This document shows positions 24,568 to 33,468 of a DNA stretch of 33,478 nt, in pieces; within the stretch, counting starts at the first letter, position 1; the number at the start of each line of letters is the position of its first letter. The position numbers and the translations under genes were made by a program. Source of the stretch: Pseudomonadota bacterium (GTDB lineage: Bacteria > Pseudomonadota > Alphaproteobacteria > Sphingomonadales > Sphingomonadaceae); assembly GCA_021794525.1 (NCBI GenBank), contig JAJYQP010000077.1:1-33478 (forward strand), given 5' to 3'. The notes beneath the pieces are model-generated. The model worked only from the letters and a program-made list of their open reading frames with translations, did not search any database and was not told the DNA's origin.

Positions 24568-25671
24568 TCACGGGGTGACGAGATATTTCTCGCCCGTCCG
24601 CATCGCGCGGTAATCGATCGCCGCCTCCTTGGTCAGCATCTCTTCCAGGGTGACCTTGCGCTTGTAATGGCTCGCGAAGGTGGTGGTAAGTTCCGACAGC
24701 ACGCGCTGGCGCATCCGCGCCGCAGTTTCGATGCCCGCCTTCATCAGGAAGGGGAACAGCAGCCAGCCCGACAGCGTGAAGCCGAAGCCGTAGGAGGGCG
24801 TCAGGATCGTCGGACCCAGGTCGAGGCGGCCGTAGATGTACATCTTCTTCGCCTGGTTCGAGCCGTAGCGGCTGTATTCGGTCATCCGGCTCACCGCGAC
24901 CTGCTCCATCGCCTTGAAGCAGCTGTCGACCGAAGTGCCGCCGCCGATCGGGTCGAAGCCGAGGAAGGCGCCGGTGGCGTCGATGGCGGCGCGCAGATCG
25001 GCCATGAAGCTTGGCTGCGAGCTGTCGACGACGTGCTGCGCGCCGAGGCCGCGGAGCAGTTCCGCCTGCTCGGGCTTGCGCACCACATTGACCAGCTCGA
25101 TCCCGTCCGCGGCGCAGATCTTGACCAGCATCTGGCCGAGGTTGGAGGCGGCGGCGCAGTGGATCATCGCGCGCTGGCCCTCCATCCGCGCGGTTTCGGC
25201 AAAGCCCAGCGCGGTCATCGGATTGACGAAGCTGGAGGCACCCGCCTCCGAGCTGTGCTCGCCCAGGGGCAGGCACATGGCGGCGTCGGCGAGGGCATAT
25301 TCGCTGAAGGCATTGCCGGGCACGCAGGCCACCCGCTGGCCGATAAGCGCCTGCGCCGTCGCGCTCTCGCCCGCCGCGACCACCGTGCCCGCGCCCTCGT
25401 TGCCGGCCGGCATACGCTGGCCGTGGCGGCCCTTGGCGGCGGCGGCGAAGGGCTCGGGCATTTTCGCGACGATCTTGCCAAGCGAATAAGTCGCGTTTTC
25501 GAGATCGGCGGCCCCAAACAGCAGCGCGAGGTCGCTGGGGTTGATCGGGGCGGCCTCCATGCGGACGAGGACCTGGTTGCCGGTCGGCGCGGGAAAGGTG
25601 CTCTCGGCGATCTCGACCGTCAGCGTGCCGTTGGCCTCCAGAGTGGTGAAAAGCTGCTTGCCGGTGGTCAT
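24568..25671 (-). CDS. Zinc-type alcohol dehydrogenase-like protein, MDR / quinone oxidoreductase family
   Basis: The 367-residue protein has the MDR layout: a GroES-like N-terminal domain (NPSDLALLFG, then GNEGAGTVVAAGE) and a Rossmann domain (about 140-300, with AAASNLGQMLVKIC as the dinucleotide region). The zinc-ligand cysteines and histidines of true alcohol dehydrogenases are not obvious, so an NADPH quinone- or enoyl-type reduction is more likely. The substrate is unknown. GAGAGGAG lies 6 nt before the ATG at 25671. It is 57 bp downstream of truA on the same strand. Confidence 0.85.
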   Translation of the reverse strand: MTTGKQLFTTLEANGTLTVEIAESTFPAPTGNQVLVRMEAAPINPSDLALLFGAADLENATYSLGKIVAKMPEPFAAAAKGRHGQRMPAGNEGAGTVVAAGESATAQALIGQRVACVPGNAFSEYALADAAMCLPLGEHSSEAGASSFVNPMTALGFAETARMEGQRAMIHCAAASNLGQMLVKICAADGIELVNVVRKPEQAELLRGLGAQHVVDSSQPSFMADLRAAIDATGAFLGFDPIGGGTSVDSCFKAMEQVAVSRMTEYSRYGSNQAKKMYIYGRLDLGPTILTPSYGFGFTLSGWLLFPFLMKAGIETAARMRQRVLSELTTTFASHYKRKVTLEEMLTKEAAIDYRAMRTGEKYLVTP

Positions 25672-25729
25672 CGATGGCTCCTCTCGCGGGTCGGTTGTGA
25701 TTTGAAACGGCACTAACCCGCGGCTGGCC

Positions 25730-26482
25730 TCAGGGATAGGTAGCGGCGACGAAATAGAGCCCGTGCGGCGGCGCGTTGAGGCCGAGTGCGGCGCGGTCCC
25801 CGGCCGCGAGCGCCTGGCCCACCTGCTCGACCGGCCACCGCCCCATGCCTACAAGCGCGAGGCAGCCGACCATGCTGCGCACCTGGTGATGGAGGAAGCT
25901 GCGCGCGTCAGCGTGGATGTGCACCTCCTCGCCCCAAAGTGTTTTGGCCCTCTCCACGTCGAGTCGGTCGAGCGTCTTGACGGGGCTCGCCGCCTGGCAC
26001 TGGACCGATCGGAAGGTGGTGAAATCATGGAGTCCCACCAGCGCCTGCGCGGCGCGGTGCATCGCCTCGGCATCGAGGGGCCGCGCCACGTGCCAGACGC
26101 GGTTCGCATCCAGCACCGGCGGCGCGCGGCGGTTCGCTATGCGGTAGAGGTAGCTGCGCCCGGTGCAGGAGAAACGCGCGTGCCAGTCGTCGGCCACCGC
26201 CTCGCAATGCGTCACGGCGATGGGGGCAGCCCGGAGATGGGCGTTGAGGGCCTCCATCAGCCGGAAGGCGGCGATGGGCTTTGCGATATCGAGATGGCTT
26301 CGCATCGCCAGCGCGTGGACGCCGGTGTCGGTGCGCCCGGCGCTGTGGAGCGTGACCGCCTCGCCCGTCACCCGCTCCGCCGCCTCCTCGACCGCTTGCT
26401 GCACGCTCGGACCTGTCGCCTGCCGCTGGAGACCGACGAAGGGCGTGCCGTCGAATTCGAGGGTGAGCGCGAAGCGGGTCAT
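25730..26482 (-). CDS. truA: tRNA pseudouridine(38-40) synthase
   Basis: TruA isomerises uridines 38-40 in the anticodon arm of many tRNAs. The 250-residue protein has the catalytic motif [11 protein letters not shown] (D52), followed by conserved [12 protein letters not shown] and [11 protein letters not shown]. It follows fmt on the minus strand after an 84-bp gap holding an inverted repeat. The pairing of fmt and truA next to def/recR is a common translation-related gene group. Confidence 0.96.
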   Translation of the reverse strand: MTRFALTLEFDGTPFVGLQRQATGPSVQQAVEEAAERVTGEAVTLHSAGRTDTGVHALAMRSHLDIAKPIAAFRLMEALNAHLRAAPIAVTHCEAVADDWHARFSCTGRSYLYRIANRRAPPVLDANRVWHVARPLDAEAMHRAAQALVGLHDFTTFRSVQCQAASPVKTLDRLDVERAKTLWGEEVHIHADARSFLHHQVRSMVGCLALVGMGRWPVEQVGQALAAGDRAALGLNAPPHGLYFVAATYP

Positions 26483-26495
26483 GGGCTGCCCCTAT

Positions 26496-26563
26496 CCGTT
26501 CGTGTCGAGCGAAGTCGAGACATCTTCGCGCCCGCGCCTCTCGACTTCGCTCGAGGCGAACGG
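26496..26563. repeat. Sphingomonad-type inverted repeat between fmt and truA
   Basis: The arms CCGTTCGTGTCGAGCGAAGT (continuing to 26520) and its inverse at 26539-26563 pair with 2 mismatches in 25, around an 18-bp loop. The same unit recurs at 31683-31737, with a half copy at 14136. The hairpin may stop or attenuate transcription from fmt into truA. Confidence 0.8.
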
Positions 26564-26566
26564 AGG

Positions 26567-27472
26567 TCAGGAGAGCACGGTTCCCGCCGGGATCGGCTTG
26601 CCGCGCAGCAGGGCGGCGGTTTCCATTGCCGGCTTGCCCCCGCGCTGCACGGTAAGCAGGCGCAGCGCGCCTGAGCCGGTGGCCACCGTCAGGTGGTCGT
26701 CCAGGACTGTGCCGGATGCCCCCGCGCCGTCCGCGACCTCTGCCGCCAGCACGCGGTAGCGTTCGCCCTGGTGCTCGAAGAAGGCGCCGGGAGCAGGAGC
26801 GAAGGCGCGCACCTGCCGCTCGATCGCCTCGGCGGGCTGCGCCCAGTCGATGCGGCTTTCCGCCTTGTCGATCTTCCTGGCATAGGTGACGCTGTCCTCG
26901 GGCTGGGGCACTGCATGGAGCATCTCAAGTTCGGTTAGCGTGCCGACCATGAGCTGCGCGCCGAGTTCGGCCAGCTCCGCCGTCAGCTCGCCCGCGGTCT
27001 TGCCCTCGACCTGCACCCGTGCCGTGGCGAGCATGGGGCCAGTGTCGAGCCCGGCCTCCATCTGCATGATCGTGATGCCCGTCTGAGCGTCGCCGGCCAG
27101 GATTGCGCGCTGCACCGGCGCCGCGCCGCGCCAGCGCGGCAAGAGGCTCGCATGGACATTGAGGCAGCCCATGCGCGGCGCGTCGAGGATCGCCTGCGGC
27201 AGGATCAGCCCATAGGCCGCGACCACTGCCAGATCGGCCCCAAGCGCGGCGAAAGCTGCCTGCTCCTCCGCCGATTTGAGCGAAGTGGGCGAGCGGACTT
27301 CCAGATGCCGGATCTCCGCCTCGCGCTGGACGGGGCTTGGCTGCAGCTTCTTGCCCCGACCCGCTGGGCGCGGAGGCTGGGTGTAGACTGCCACGATCTC
27401 ATGCGCCGCATCGTGCAGCGCGGCCAGCGTCGGTACCGCGAAATCGGGGGTTCCCATGAAGATGATGCGCAT
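26567..27472 (-). CDS. fmt: Methionyl-tRNA formyltransferase
   Basis: Fmt adds a formyl group to initiator Met-tRNA, which the deformylase (def, 0.8 kb away) later removes from new proteins. The 301-residue protein has the N-terminal [13 protein letters not shown] and the active site in [15 protein letters not shown] (N105, H107), with D143 in the GLDTGPM stretch. The ATG at 27472 is chosen over a longer frame that runs through the recR region. Its start is 52 bp from the divergent recR start. Confidence 0.96.
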   Translation of the reverse strand: MRIIFMGTPDFAVPTLAALHDAAHEIVAVYTQPPRPAGRGKKLQPSPVQREAEIRHLEVRSPTSLKSAEEQAAFAALGADLAVVAAYGLILPQAILDAPRMGCLNVHASLLPRWRGAAPVQRAILAGDAQTGITIMQMEAGLDTGPMLATARVQVEGKTAGELTAELAELGAQLMVGTLTELEMLHAVPQPEDSVTYARKIDKAESRIDWAQPAEAIERQVRAFAPAPGAFFEHQGERYRVLAAEVADGAGASGTVLDDHLTVATGSGALRLLTVQRGGKPAMETAALLRGKPIPAGTVLS

Positions 27473-27524
27473 GGCGCTTTCGCAGACCTTTCGTGTGAGC
27501 GCGCGCGGCCCTATCTGGCGGGGC

Positions 27525-28121
27525 ATGGCATCGCAAGAGATCGAGACCCTTAGTGCCGCGCTTGCCCGGCTTCCCGGCCTGGGGCCCCGCTCGGCCCGGC
27601 GCGCGGTGCTGTGGTTGGTGAAACGCCGCGACCAGGCGCTGCCCGTGCTGCTGGAGGCGCTGGAGGCGGTGCGCGACACGCTGGTCGAGTGCGAGACCTG
27701 CGGCAATGTCGATACCCGCAACCCCTGCGCGATCTGCGCCGACCCGCGCCGCGATGCGAAATCGATCTGCGTGGTCGAGGATGTCGCCGACCTCTGGGCG
27801 CTCGATCGGGCCAAGCTGTTCACTGGCACCTACCACGTGCTCGGCGGGCGGCTGTCGGCGCTGGACGGGGTGGGGCCGGAAGACCTCGCCATCGCCGCCC
27901 TGCTGGCGCGGGTCGAGGCGGGCGGAATCGACGAGGTGGTCCTCGCCATGAACGCCACGCTCGAAGGCCAGACCACCGCGCATTACCTTGCCGAGCGGCT
28001 GGAAGGCCTGCCCGTCCGCATCACGCAGCTCGCCCACGGCCTGCCGGTGGGCGGCGAGCTGGACTATCTTGACGAGGGTACGCTCGCGCAGGCGCTGAGG
28101 GCGCGACGGCCGGTGGCCTGA
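27525..28121 (+). CDS. recR: Recombination mediator protein
   Basis: RecR works with RecO (and RecF) to load RecA on gapped DNA. The 198-residue protein has a helix-hairpin-helix ([16 protein letters not shown], 12-28), a four-cysteine zinc finger (C56, C59, C68, C71), and a Toprim domain (from about 79, [11 protein letters not shown]). The ATG at 27525 gives the normal family length and follows GGCGGGG. It is usually next to the dnaX/YbaB genes, but here it is near def and fmt. Confidence 0.96.
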   Translation: MASQEIETLSAALARLPGLGPRSARRAVLWLVKRRDQALPVLLEALEAVRDTLVECETCGNVDTRNPCAICADPRRDAKSICVVEDVADLWALDRAKLFTGTYHVLGGRLSALDGVGPEDLAIAALLARVEAGGIDEVVLAMNATLEGQTTAHYLAERLEGLPVRITQLAHGLPVGGELDYLDEGTLAQALRARRPVA

Positions 28122-28134
28122 CTACTGGCGTCGC

Positions 28135-28213
28135 ACACCCTCCCCCAGCCCCTCCCTCAAGGGAGGGGAGCGAGACTTGCCAGCTTGCTGGCTAGCCGCA
28201 GCGGGGTGGGTTT
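28135..28213. repeat. GC-rich repeat with hairpin after recR
   Basis: A CCCCTCCC-TCAA-GGGAGGGG hairpin (28149-28168) is followed by a CCAGC-TT-GCTGG hairpin near 28190 and GCAGCGGGGTGGG. This unit resembles dispersed intergenic repeats common in sphingomonads. The first hairpin may end recR transcription; no T-run follows. Confidence 0.6.
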
Positions 28214-28255
28214 CCGAGCGTTGTAATTCGCGCCGCTCAAGCCTACATCGCCCGC

Positions 28256-28822
28256 ATGGCCATCCGTGAAATTCTCGAGGTGCCGGACCCCCGGCTAAAG
28301 ATCGTCTCGTCCCCCGTCACCGCGTTCGATGAGGAGCTTCGCACCCTCGTCGCCGATATGTTCGAGACGATGTACGATGCCCCCGGCATCGGCCTCGCCG
28401 CGATCCAGGTGGGCGTGCCCAAGCGGGTGCTGGTGATCGATCTCCAGCCTGACGACCCCAACGCCGAGCCCGAGGAATGCCACCACGACGGGCACAAGCA
28501 CTATCACCAGCCCACTATCAAGCAGCCGCGCGTGTTCGTGAATCCGGAAATTCTCGATCCCGCGGAGGAGCTGGCGACCTACCAGGAAGGCTGTCTGTCG
28601 GTCCCCGAGATCTACGCCGACGTCGATCGCCCCGCCACCTGCCGCGTCCGCTACCAGGACCTGGACGGCAAGGTCCACGAGGAGGAACTGGACGGGCTGA
28701 TGGCAACCTGCCTCCAGCACGAAATGGACCATCTTGAGGGCATTCTGTTCATCGACCACCTCAGCCGGCTGAAGCGGCAGATGGCGCTCAAGAAGCTGCA
28801 GAAGCTGCGGCAGGCGGCGTAA
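28256..28822 (+). CDS. def: Peptide deformylase
   Basis: It removes the N-formyl group from nascent proteins, using a ferrous or zinc ion. The 188-residue protein has the three family motifs: [10 protein letters not shown] (44-53), EGCLSVPE (111-118, metal Cys113) and HEMDH (155-159, metal His and catalytic Glu). An insert of about 20 residues after VIDLQ (about 65-86) is rich in His: C75, H76, H77, H80, H82, H84. No ribosome site stands before the ATG. The start context suggests a short or leaderless message. Confidence 0.95.
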   Translation: MAIREILEVPDPRLKIVSSPVTAFDEELRTLVADMFETMYDAPGIGLAAIQVGVPKRVLVIDLQPDDPNAEPEECHHDGHKHYHQPTIKQPRVFVNPEILDPAEELATYQEGCLSVPEIYADVDRPATCRVRYQDLDGKVHEEELDGLMATCLQHEMDHLEGILFIDHLSRLKRQMALKKLQKLRQAA

Positions 28823-29122
28823 TCCCCACAATCCACATCCAGTTTGGACCGTCAGGCTTGGAATGTTGGATCTGATCTGGCATGTTCCCCCTCCGTTCTA
28901 CGAGGGAGATGCGTTACGATTCGCTGAGACGCCGGAGGGCGATTAAGCTCCACACCGAGTTGATGCAAACGCATACGCGCGGGCGAACTGACGCTAGTAG
29001 GGCCAAGCCGCATAAAGTCCGACAAGAGACGGTGGTCATGCGGGTCTGAAGACGTAGATCTTCGTTCCAAAGCTTCCCTGCACGCATCTCTCGTTCTCAC
29101 ACGCACACACGGAGTGATGGAC
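28823..29122. other. AT-richer intergenic stretch after def
   Basis: These 300 bases are visibly less GC-rich than the rest. One 46-codon ORF (28909-29049) is open, but its purine-rich site abuts the ATG directly and it has no recognisable content. A weak CCCTC/GAGGG dyad lies at about 28889-28906. Nothing else is supported here. Confidence 0.4.
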
Positions 29123-29278
29123 ATGGATTGTCCTCCCCACGTGCTGCGCTGGATCGAAGATCTCTGCTACTGGGTCTTGCTGTCTACGGACGGCAAATCC
29201 TGTTTGTGCCAATCCCAAGTCGGCTTCTCGACCGAGGACGAAGCAGAGGCAAATTTTCGTTGGTGGTACGCCACCTGA
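29123..29278 (+). CDS. Small protein (51 aa), unrecognised; weakly like short DUF1508/YegP-type folds
   Basis: From the ATG at 29123 the product begins MDCPPHVLRWIEDLCYWVLL and continues STDGKSCLCQSQVGFSTEDE to a TGA at 29276. A GGAG site is 8 nt upstream, the right spacing. Another ATG six bases earlier would sit too close to it. The pattern of a hydrophobic strand, DG, S, then GFST-acid-A resembles the repeating unit of DUF1508/YegP proteins, but this is a weak visual match. It lies in an AT-richer patch, with codon use unlike the neighbours, so it may be recently acquired. The function is unknown. Confidence 0.45.
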   Translation: MDCPPHVLRWIEDLCYWVLLSTDGKSCLCQSQVGFSTEDEAEANFRWWYAT

Positions 29279-29471
29279 ACGACCCAGCTGCATGGTGGCG
29301 TGCGCACAACCCGTCACCAGTTGCAGCGGAGTATCTCGCTATGGACACCGCAGTTCTCGGTCTTTTTGTCGGCACCGCAGGGAGGGGGGAACGCTCCGCC
29401 GCGAACGGCCACTTTTCTTCTCTTGGACCGTGTAACACATGGCCCATGTCCTACACTTCGGGCGCGATTTG

Positions 29472-30863
29472 ATGGAGCCGCTGGCACTGGTGCTCTTGCT
29501 CGTCGCGCTGCTTGTCGGGGCGGGTCTTGGGTGGTTCTTCGGCTCGTGGCCCGTGGCCGAATGGCGCGCGCGGTTCGAGGCGCGGGACGGGGAAGCGCGC
29601 GAGCTTGACGGCAAGTTTCGCGAGGCGATCGTCAATCTAGCTGCGGAGCGCAAGACTGCCGAGCGCGTGGAACAGGTCGAGCGGGAGCTGGGCGAACTGC
29701 GCGCCGAGAACGCTCGGTTCGCCGCCGAACGCGCCGGGTTCGACGAGCAGAAGCGCCTGCTGGAGGAGAGCCGCGCGAACCTGCTCAAGGAATTCGAGAA
29801 CACTGGGGCGCGCGTGCTGGGCGCGGCGCAGGAGAAGCTGCTCGCCGCCGCCACCGAACGGCTCGGCCATTCGGAGAAGGCGAGCGAGGAGAAAATCCGC
29901 GCCCTGCTCTCCCCGGTGGGCGAGCGGCTGGCGAAATACGAGGCGCAGGTGGAGGCACTGGAGGCCAAGCGCGTCGATGCCTTCGGCCAGCTCACCGGTC
30001 TCATCGAATCGATGAAGGCGGGGCAGGAGGAAGTCCGGCGCGAGGCGCAGCGGCTCGGCAACAGCCTCACCAACGCCCCCAAGGCGCGCGGCCGCTGGGG
30101 CGAGCGGGCGCTTCAGAACGTGCTCGAGCAGTGCGGGCTTGCCGAGCACACCGACTTCCACCTCGAACACTCGATGGATACGGAGGAAGGGCGGCTGCGC
30201 CCCGATGCCATCGTCCGCGTGCCCGGCCAGAAGAAGCTGGTGATCGACGCCAAGGTCTCGCTCAACGCCTACCAGGCGGCGTTCGAGGCGGACAATGATG
30301 CCGACAAGGCGCGGCACCTCGACCTCCACGCGCGCGCGATGAAGAACCACGTCCAGACGCTGGGCTCAAAAAGCTACCAGAGCCAGTTCGACGACGCGCC
30401 CGACTATGTGGTGATGTTCGTCCCCGGCGAGCATTTCGTCGCCGCCGCGCTGGAGGCGGACCCCGAATTGTGGGACTTCGCCTTTCGCAACAAGGTGCTG
30501 CTGGCGACCCCCACCAATCTCGTCGCCATCGCGCGCACCGTGGCGCAGGTCTGGCGGCAGGACACCATCGCGCGCGAAGCGATCGAAATCGGCAAGGCCG
30601 GGGCGGAGCTCTACGACCGCCTCGCCGTCGCCGCCGAGCATCTGAAGCGCGTCGGCGGTGGGCTCGAAAGCGCGGTCAGCAACTACAACAAGTTCGTCGG
30701 CAGTTTCGAACGCAACGTCCTCAGTTCAGGACGCCGCCTCGCCGACAAGGGCATCGAGATTGGCAAGCGCGAGATCGAGGCGGTGCCGCTGGTGGAAAGC
30801 GCGCCCCGTTACACCGTCGGCGACGCGCCGGAACTCGAGGACGGGCGCGAGGCGGTGGAATGA
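29472..30863 (+). CDS. rmuC: DNA recombination protein RmuC homologue
   Basis: RmuC limits DNA inversions and is thought to be nuclease-like at repeats or hairpins. From the ATG at 29472 the 463-residue protein starts with one membrane helix (MEPLALVLLLVALLVGAGLG), followed by a long coiled coil (about 30-190) and the RmuC core: RGRWGERALQNVLE, LRPDAIVRVPGQKKLVIDAK (nuclease-like D..D.K pattern), VVMFVPGE and KVLLATPTNLVAI. An upstream ATG at 29439 would put 11 polar residues before the helix. Neither start has a good ribosome site. Confidence 0.92.
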   Translation: MEPLALVLLLVALLVGAGLGWFFGSWPVAEWRARFEARDGEARELDGKFREAIVNLAAERKTAERVEQVERELGELRAENARFAAERAGFDEQKRLLEESRANLLKEFENTGARVLGAAQEKLLAAATERLGHSEKASEEKIRALLSPVGERLAKYEAQVEALEAKRVDAFGQLTGLIESMKAGQEEVRREAQRLGNSLTNAPKARGRWGERALQNVLEQCGLAEHTDFHLEHSMDTEEGRLRPDAIVRVPGQKKLVIDAKVSLNAYQAAFEADNDADKARHLDLHARAMKNHVQTLGSKSYQSQFDDAPDYVVMFVPGEHFVAAALEADPELWDFAFRNKVLLATPTNLVAIARTVAQVWRQDTIAREAIEIGKAGAELYDRLAVAAEHLKRVGGGLESAVSNYNKFVGSFERNVLSSGRRLADKGIEIGKREIEAVPLVESAPRYTVGDAPELEDGREAVE

Positions 30864-30896
30864 GGTTTAGGGCTGGAGCTTTGCCAGCACTTCATA
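29472..30896 (+). other. RmuC gene span note: the coding end is at 30863
   Basis: This span covers the rmuC coding sequence and its short 3' flank up to the convergent methyltransferase gene, whose stop at 30867 lies 3 bp past the rmuC stop. The two genes share no space for a separate terminator. Confidence 0.3.
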
Positions 30897-31667
30897 CCCC
30901 AGCACCGCCGCCGCCACCGCGGCGTTGAGGCTGTCGGCGCGGCCCTTCATCGGCATGGTGACACGCAGGTCGCAGGCAGTCTCGTAGTCCTCGGGCAGCC
31001 CGCGGCTCTCGTTGCCGACCATCACGAAACAGGGCGCTGCATAGGGGGCGCCGCGATAGGGGCGGGCATCGCGCAGGCTCGCCGCGACGAGTTGGCCGGG
31101 CGCGCCGCGCAGCCACGGCAGGAACTCGCTCCACTCCGCGCGCGCGATGCTCTGCGTGAACACCGCTCCCATGCTGGCCCGCACCGCCTCGACGCCGAAC
31201 GGGTCGGCGCAGTCGTCGATCAGGATAAGCCCGCCCGCACCGATGGCATCGCCGGTGCGCAGCATGGTGCCGAGATTGCCGGGGTCGCGCAGGGCCTGGG
31301 CGACCAGCCAGATGTCGGCGCCGGTCCGGTCGAGCGCGGCGAGGGTGGTGTCGAACTCGGCGAACACGCCCGCCACTCCCTGCGGATTGTCCTTGCCGGT
31401 GATCTTGGAAAGGATGTCCGGCGTCGTCTCCAGCACCTCGCCGCCCACCGCCTCCACCGCGCCTTCCAGCTCGGCGAGGAGCGGATGCGGATCGCGCTCC
31501 GTCGAGAGCACCAGTATCTCCGGCACATGGCCGTTTTCGCGGGCGTCGGTCAGCAGCCGGAGCCCTTCGGCGAGGAAGCGCCCCGCGGCCTTGCGATGCT
31601 TCTTCTCGCGCAGGGCCCGGATCGCCTTGATGGCGGGGTTGGAAAAGCCGGTGATCTGGCGGCGCAT
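30867..31667 (-). CDS. TrmH/SpoU family RNA 2'-O-methyltransferase
   Basis: The 266-residue protein has an N-terminal RNA-binding substrate domain (to about 105; FSNPAIKAIRALREKKHRKA is typical of 23S rRNA methyltransferases) and a SPOUT knot. SpoU motifs are visible: motif 1 LRDPGNLGTMLRTGDAIGA (about 126-144), motif 2 VMVGNESRGLP, and motif 3 VTMPMKGRADSLNAAVA. It methylates ribose 2'-OH in rRNA or tRNA; the exact target is unknown. The ATG at 31667 is used rather than a TTG four codons earlier. Confidence 0.93.
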   Translation of the reverse strand: MRRQITGFSNPAIKAIRALREKKHRKAAGRFLAEGLRLLTDARENGHVPEILVLSTERDPHPLLAELEGAVEAVGGEVLETTPDILSKITGKDNPQGVAGVFAEFDTTLAALDRTGADIWLVAQALRDPGNLGTMLRTGDAIGAGGLILIDDCADPFGVEAVRASMGAVFTQSIARAEWSEFLPWLRGAPGQLVAASLRDARPYRGAPYAAPCFVMVGNESRGLPEDYETACDLRVTMPMKGRADSLNAAVAAAVLGYEVLAKLQP

Positions 31668-31682
31668 TCTCGTCGTCAACCT

Positions 31683-31737
31683 CCGTTCGCTTCGAGCGAA
31701 GTCGAGAAGCGTGTTTCGACTGCGCTCGACACGAAGG
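31683..31737. repeat. Sphingomonad-type inverted repeat between HPr and the methyltransferase gene
   Basis: The arms CCGTTCGCTTCGAGCGAAGT (to 31707) and TTTCGACTGCGCTCGACACG (to 31737) are imperfect inverse copies of the unit at 26496-26563. The hairpin sits 17 bp past the HPr stop and may end the PTS transcript. Confidence 0.75.
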
Positions 31738-31754
31738 GTGCTCGGGTCAAGTGG

Positions 31755-32033
31755 CTAGTCCTCGCCGAAGCCGTCCTCGACCATCGCGCAGAGCCGTTCG
31801 AGCACGGCGTCGCGATCCTCGCCGGTCACGATCACCTCGATGGTATCGCCCTTGGCGGCACCGAGCATCATCAGCCCGAGGATCGAGCCTCCCGCCGCCT
31901 CGTTGCCCCCCTTGGCGACGCGGACGGCGGTCGTATCGCCCAGTTCGGCGACGGCGGTGACGAACTTGGCGCTGGCGCGCGCGTGCAGCCCGCGCTGGTT
32001 GACCACGGTAAGGCTGCGCCGCGCCTCGCTCAA
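31755..32033 (-). CDS. HPr phosphocarrier protein
   Basis: HPr passes phosphate from enzyme I to EIIA. The 92-residue protein has the active site NQRGLHARAS with H17, and a serine at 50 in GGSILGLMMLGAA, matching the Ser46 regulatory position of HPrK-controlled HPr. In alphaproteobacteria this HPr belongs to a regulatory, non-transporting PTS. The start overlaps the EIIA stop by 4 bp (ATGA), so the two are co-translated. Confidence 0.93.
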   Translation of the reverse strand: MSEARRSLTVVNQRGLHARASAKFVTAVAELGDTTAVRVAKGGNEAAGGSILGLMMLGAAKGDTIEVIVTGEDRDAVLERLCAMVEDGFGED

Positions 32034-32455
32034 GAGGCGGCTTTCCGCGGCGCATCGACCTGGCCGAGGAACTCGCTTGCAACGGTGATATAGTTACGCC
32101 CGGCTGCCTGCGCGGCGTGGACCGCGTCGGTCACGCTCATTGCCTTGCGCGCCCCGGCGAGGCGGATCAGCATCGGCAGGTTGATCCCGGCGATGACCTC
32201 GATCCGGCCAGTCTCGAGCAGCGAGATCGCGAGGTTCGACGGGGTGCCGCCGAACAGATCGGTGAGGATGATCGCGCCGCTGCCGCTATCCACCGCGGCA
32301 ATGGCGTCGGCGATATCCTGGCGGCGCTGCTCCATGTCGTCGCTGGGCCCGATGCAGATGGTGGCGACCGCCTGCTGACCGCCGACGACATGCTCCATCG
32401 CCTCGACGAAATACTCGGCGAGGCGGCCATGAGTGACCAGGATAAGGCCGATCAT
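32030..32455 (-). CDS. PTS EIIA component, mannose (ManX) type
   Basis: The 141-residue protein has the phospho-histidine H9 in VTHGRLA and the conserved TDLFGGTPSN stretch of EIIA-Man proteins. No EIIB, EIIC or EIID gene adjoins it, so it is a regulatory EIIA rather than a sugar transporter. It takes phosphate from the HPr encoded directly after it. The spacing to rapZ is 95 bp, with a possible promoter. Confidence 0.93.
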   Translation of the reverse strand: MIGLILVTHGRLAEYFVEAMEHVVGGQQAVATICIGPSDDMEQRRQDIADAIAAVDSGSGAIILTDLFGGTPSNLAISLLETGRIEVIAGINLPMLIRLAGARKAMSVTDAVHAAQAAGRNYITVASEFLGQVDAPRKAAS

Positions 32456-32526
32456 GCGGGAGCGATTCCTGGGACGGGGGGAGTGGCGGTCATGGCGCGC
32501 TGCGGCGTGGACATCAGGGGCGCGGG

Positions 32527-32554
32527 ACTAGGCGCGGCGGGGGCGCGAAGTCAA
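32527..32554 (-). promoter_or_regulatory. Possible promoter for EIIA-HPr
   Basis: On the minus strand TTGACT (32549-32554, overlapping the rapZ stop codon) is 16 bp from CCTAGT (32527-32532), about 70 bp before the EIIA ATG. The architecture matches the purA promoter (TTGACT, 16 bp, CATAGG). The -10 box matches the consensus weakly. Confidence 0.35.
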
Positions 32555-33468
32555 CCGCCCTGCGCCGGGTCGCCCTCGTGCGGGACAGTCGCGGAGGCGG
32601 CGGCGAGATTGCGATGGATGACGCTCGGCCGGTAGCCAGCCTCGCGCAGGGCATCCGCCATCCGCTCCGCGGCGAAGACGGAGCGGTGCTTGCCACCGGT
32701 GCACCCGAAGGCGATGGTCAGGTAGGCCCGGCCCTGCTCGGCGTAGCGGGGCACGAGATCGAGCACGAGGTCGCGGATGCGCGCGAAGGCGGGGGCGAAG
32801 CCAGGGTCCGCCTCGATATGCGCGCCGACCGCCGGATCGAGCCCGGTCTGCGGGCGCAGCACCGGGTCCCAGTGCGGGTTATCGAGGAAGCGCATGTCGA
32901 AGACGAGATCGGCGATCGGCGGCATCCCGCGCGCGAAGCCGAAGCTCACCACGGTCAGCGTCATGGCCTTGTGGACGTTATCGCCAAACTGGTTGCGAAT
33001 GACCTGCTGAAGGTCGTTCGCGCTGTGGCGCGTGGTGTCGATCACCACCTCGGCCCGCGCGCGCAGCGGCTCGAGCAGCTCGCGTTCGGCCTTGATGCCA
33101 TCGGTAACCGGCCGCCCCCGCGCGAGCGGATGGGGGCGGCGGGTCTCGTTGTAGCGACGCTCGATCTCGCCGCTCGTGGCGTCGAGAAACAGCACGCTCG
33201 GGTCGACCCCCCGCGCGCGCAGCGCATCGACGAGGCGAAGGATCTTGGCGGGATCATAGCCGCGGGTCCGCGAATCGACCCCGATGGCGAGCGGCGTGTC
33301 GGCGATCGGCGCCAGCGCGCGCAGGTTCTCCAGCAGGCGCACAGGGGCGTTGTCGATGGTCTCCCAGCCGAGGTCCTCCAGCGCGCCGAGCACGGTCGAC
33401 TTGCCTGCGCCGGACATGCCGGTGACGATCAGCACGCGCGGACTGGAAAGGGTCGATTCGCTCTTCAT
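32551..33468 (-). CDS. rapZ: RNase adapter protein RapZ
   Basis: RapZ is a P-loop protein that, in E. coli, binds GlmZ/GlmY small RNA and guides RNase E; in alphaproteobacteria the partner is less clear. The 305-residue protein has the Walker A GMSGAGKST (17-25), GVDSRTRGYD, and the C-terminal GCTGGKHRSVFAAERMA. It stands in the usual place before EIIA and HPr, as in the rapZ-PTS cluster of proteobacteria. The upstream gene (often hprK) is outside the window. The ATG follows GCAGG. Confidence 0.96.
   Translation of the reverse strand: MKSESTLSSPRVLIVTGMSGAGKSTVLGALEDLGWETIDNAPVRLLENLRALAPIADTPLAIGVDSRTRGYDPAKILRLVDALRARGVDPSVLFLDATSGEIERRYNETRRPHPLARGRPVTDGIKAERELLEPLRARAEVVIDTTRHSANDLQQVIRNQFGDNVHKAMTLTVVSFGFARGMPPIADLVFDMRFLDNPHWDPVLRPQTGLDPAVGAHIEADPGFAPAFARIRDLVLDLVPRYAEQGRAYLTIAFGCTGGKHRSVFAAERMADALREAGYRPSVIHRNLAAASATVPHEGDPAQGG

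Noticed and set aside
28909..29049. 46-codon basic ORF in the AT-richer patch
   Set aside because: The purine-rich site is directly against the ATG, there is no family resemblance, and the sequence is Arg/His-rich as random frames here often are.
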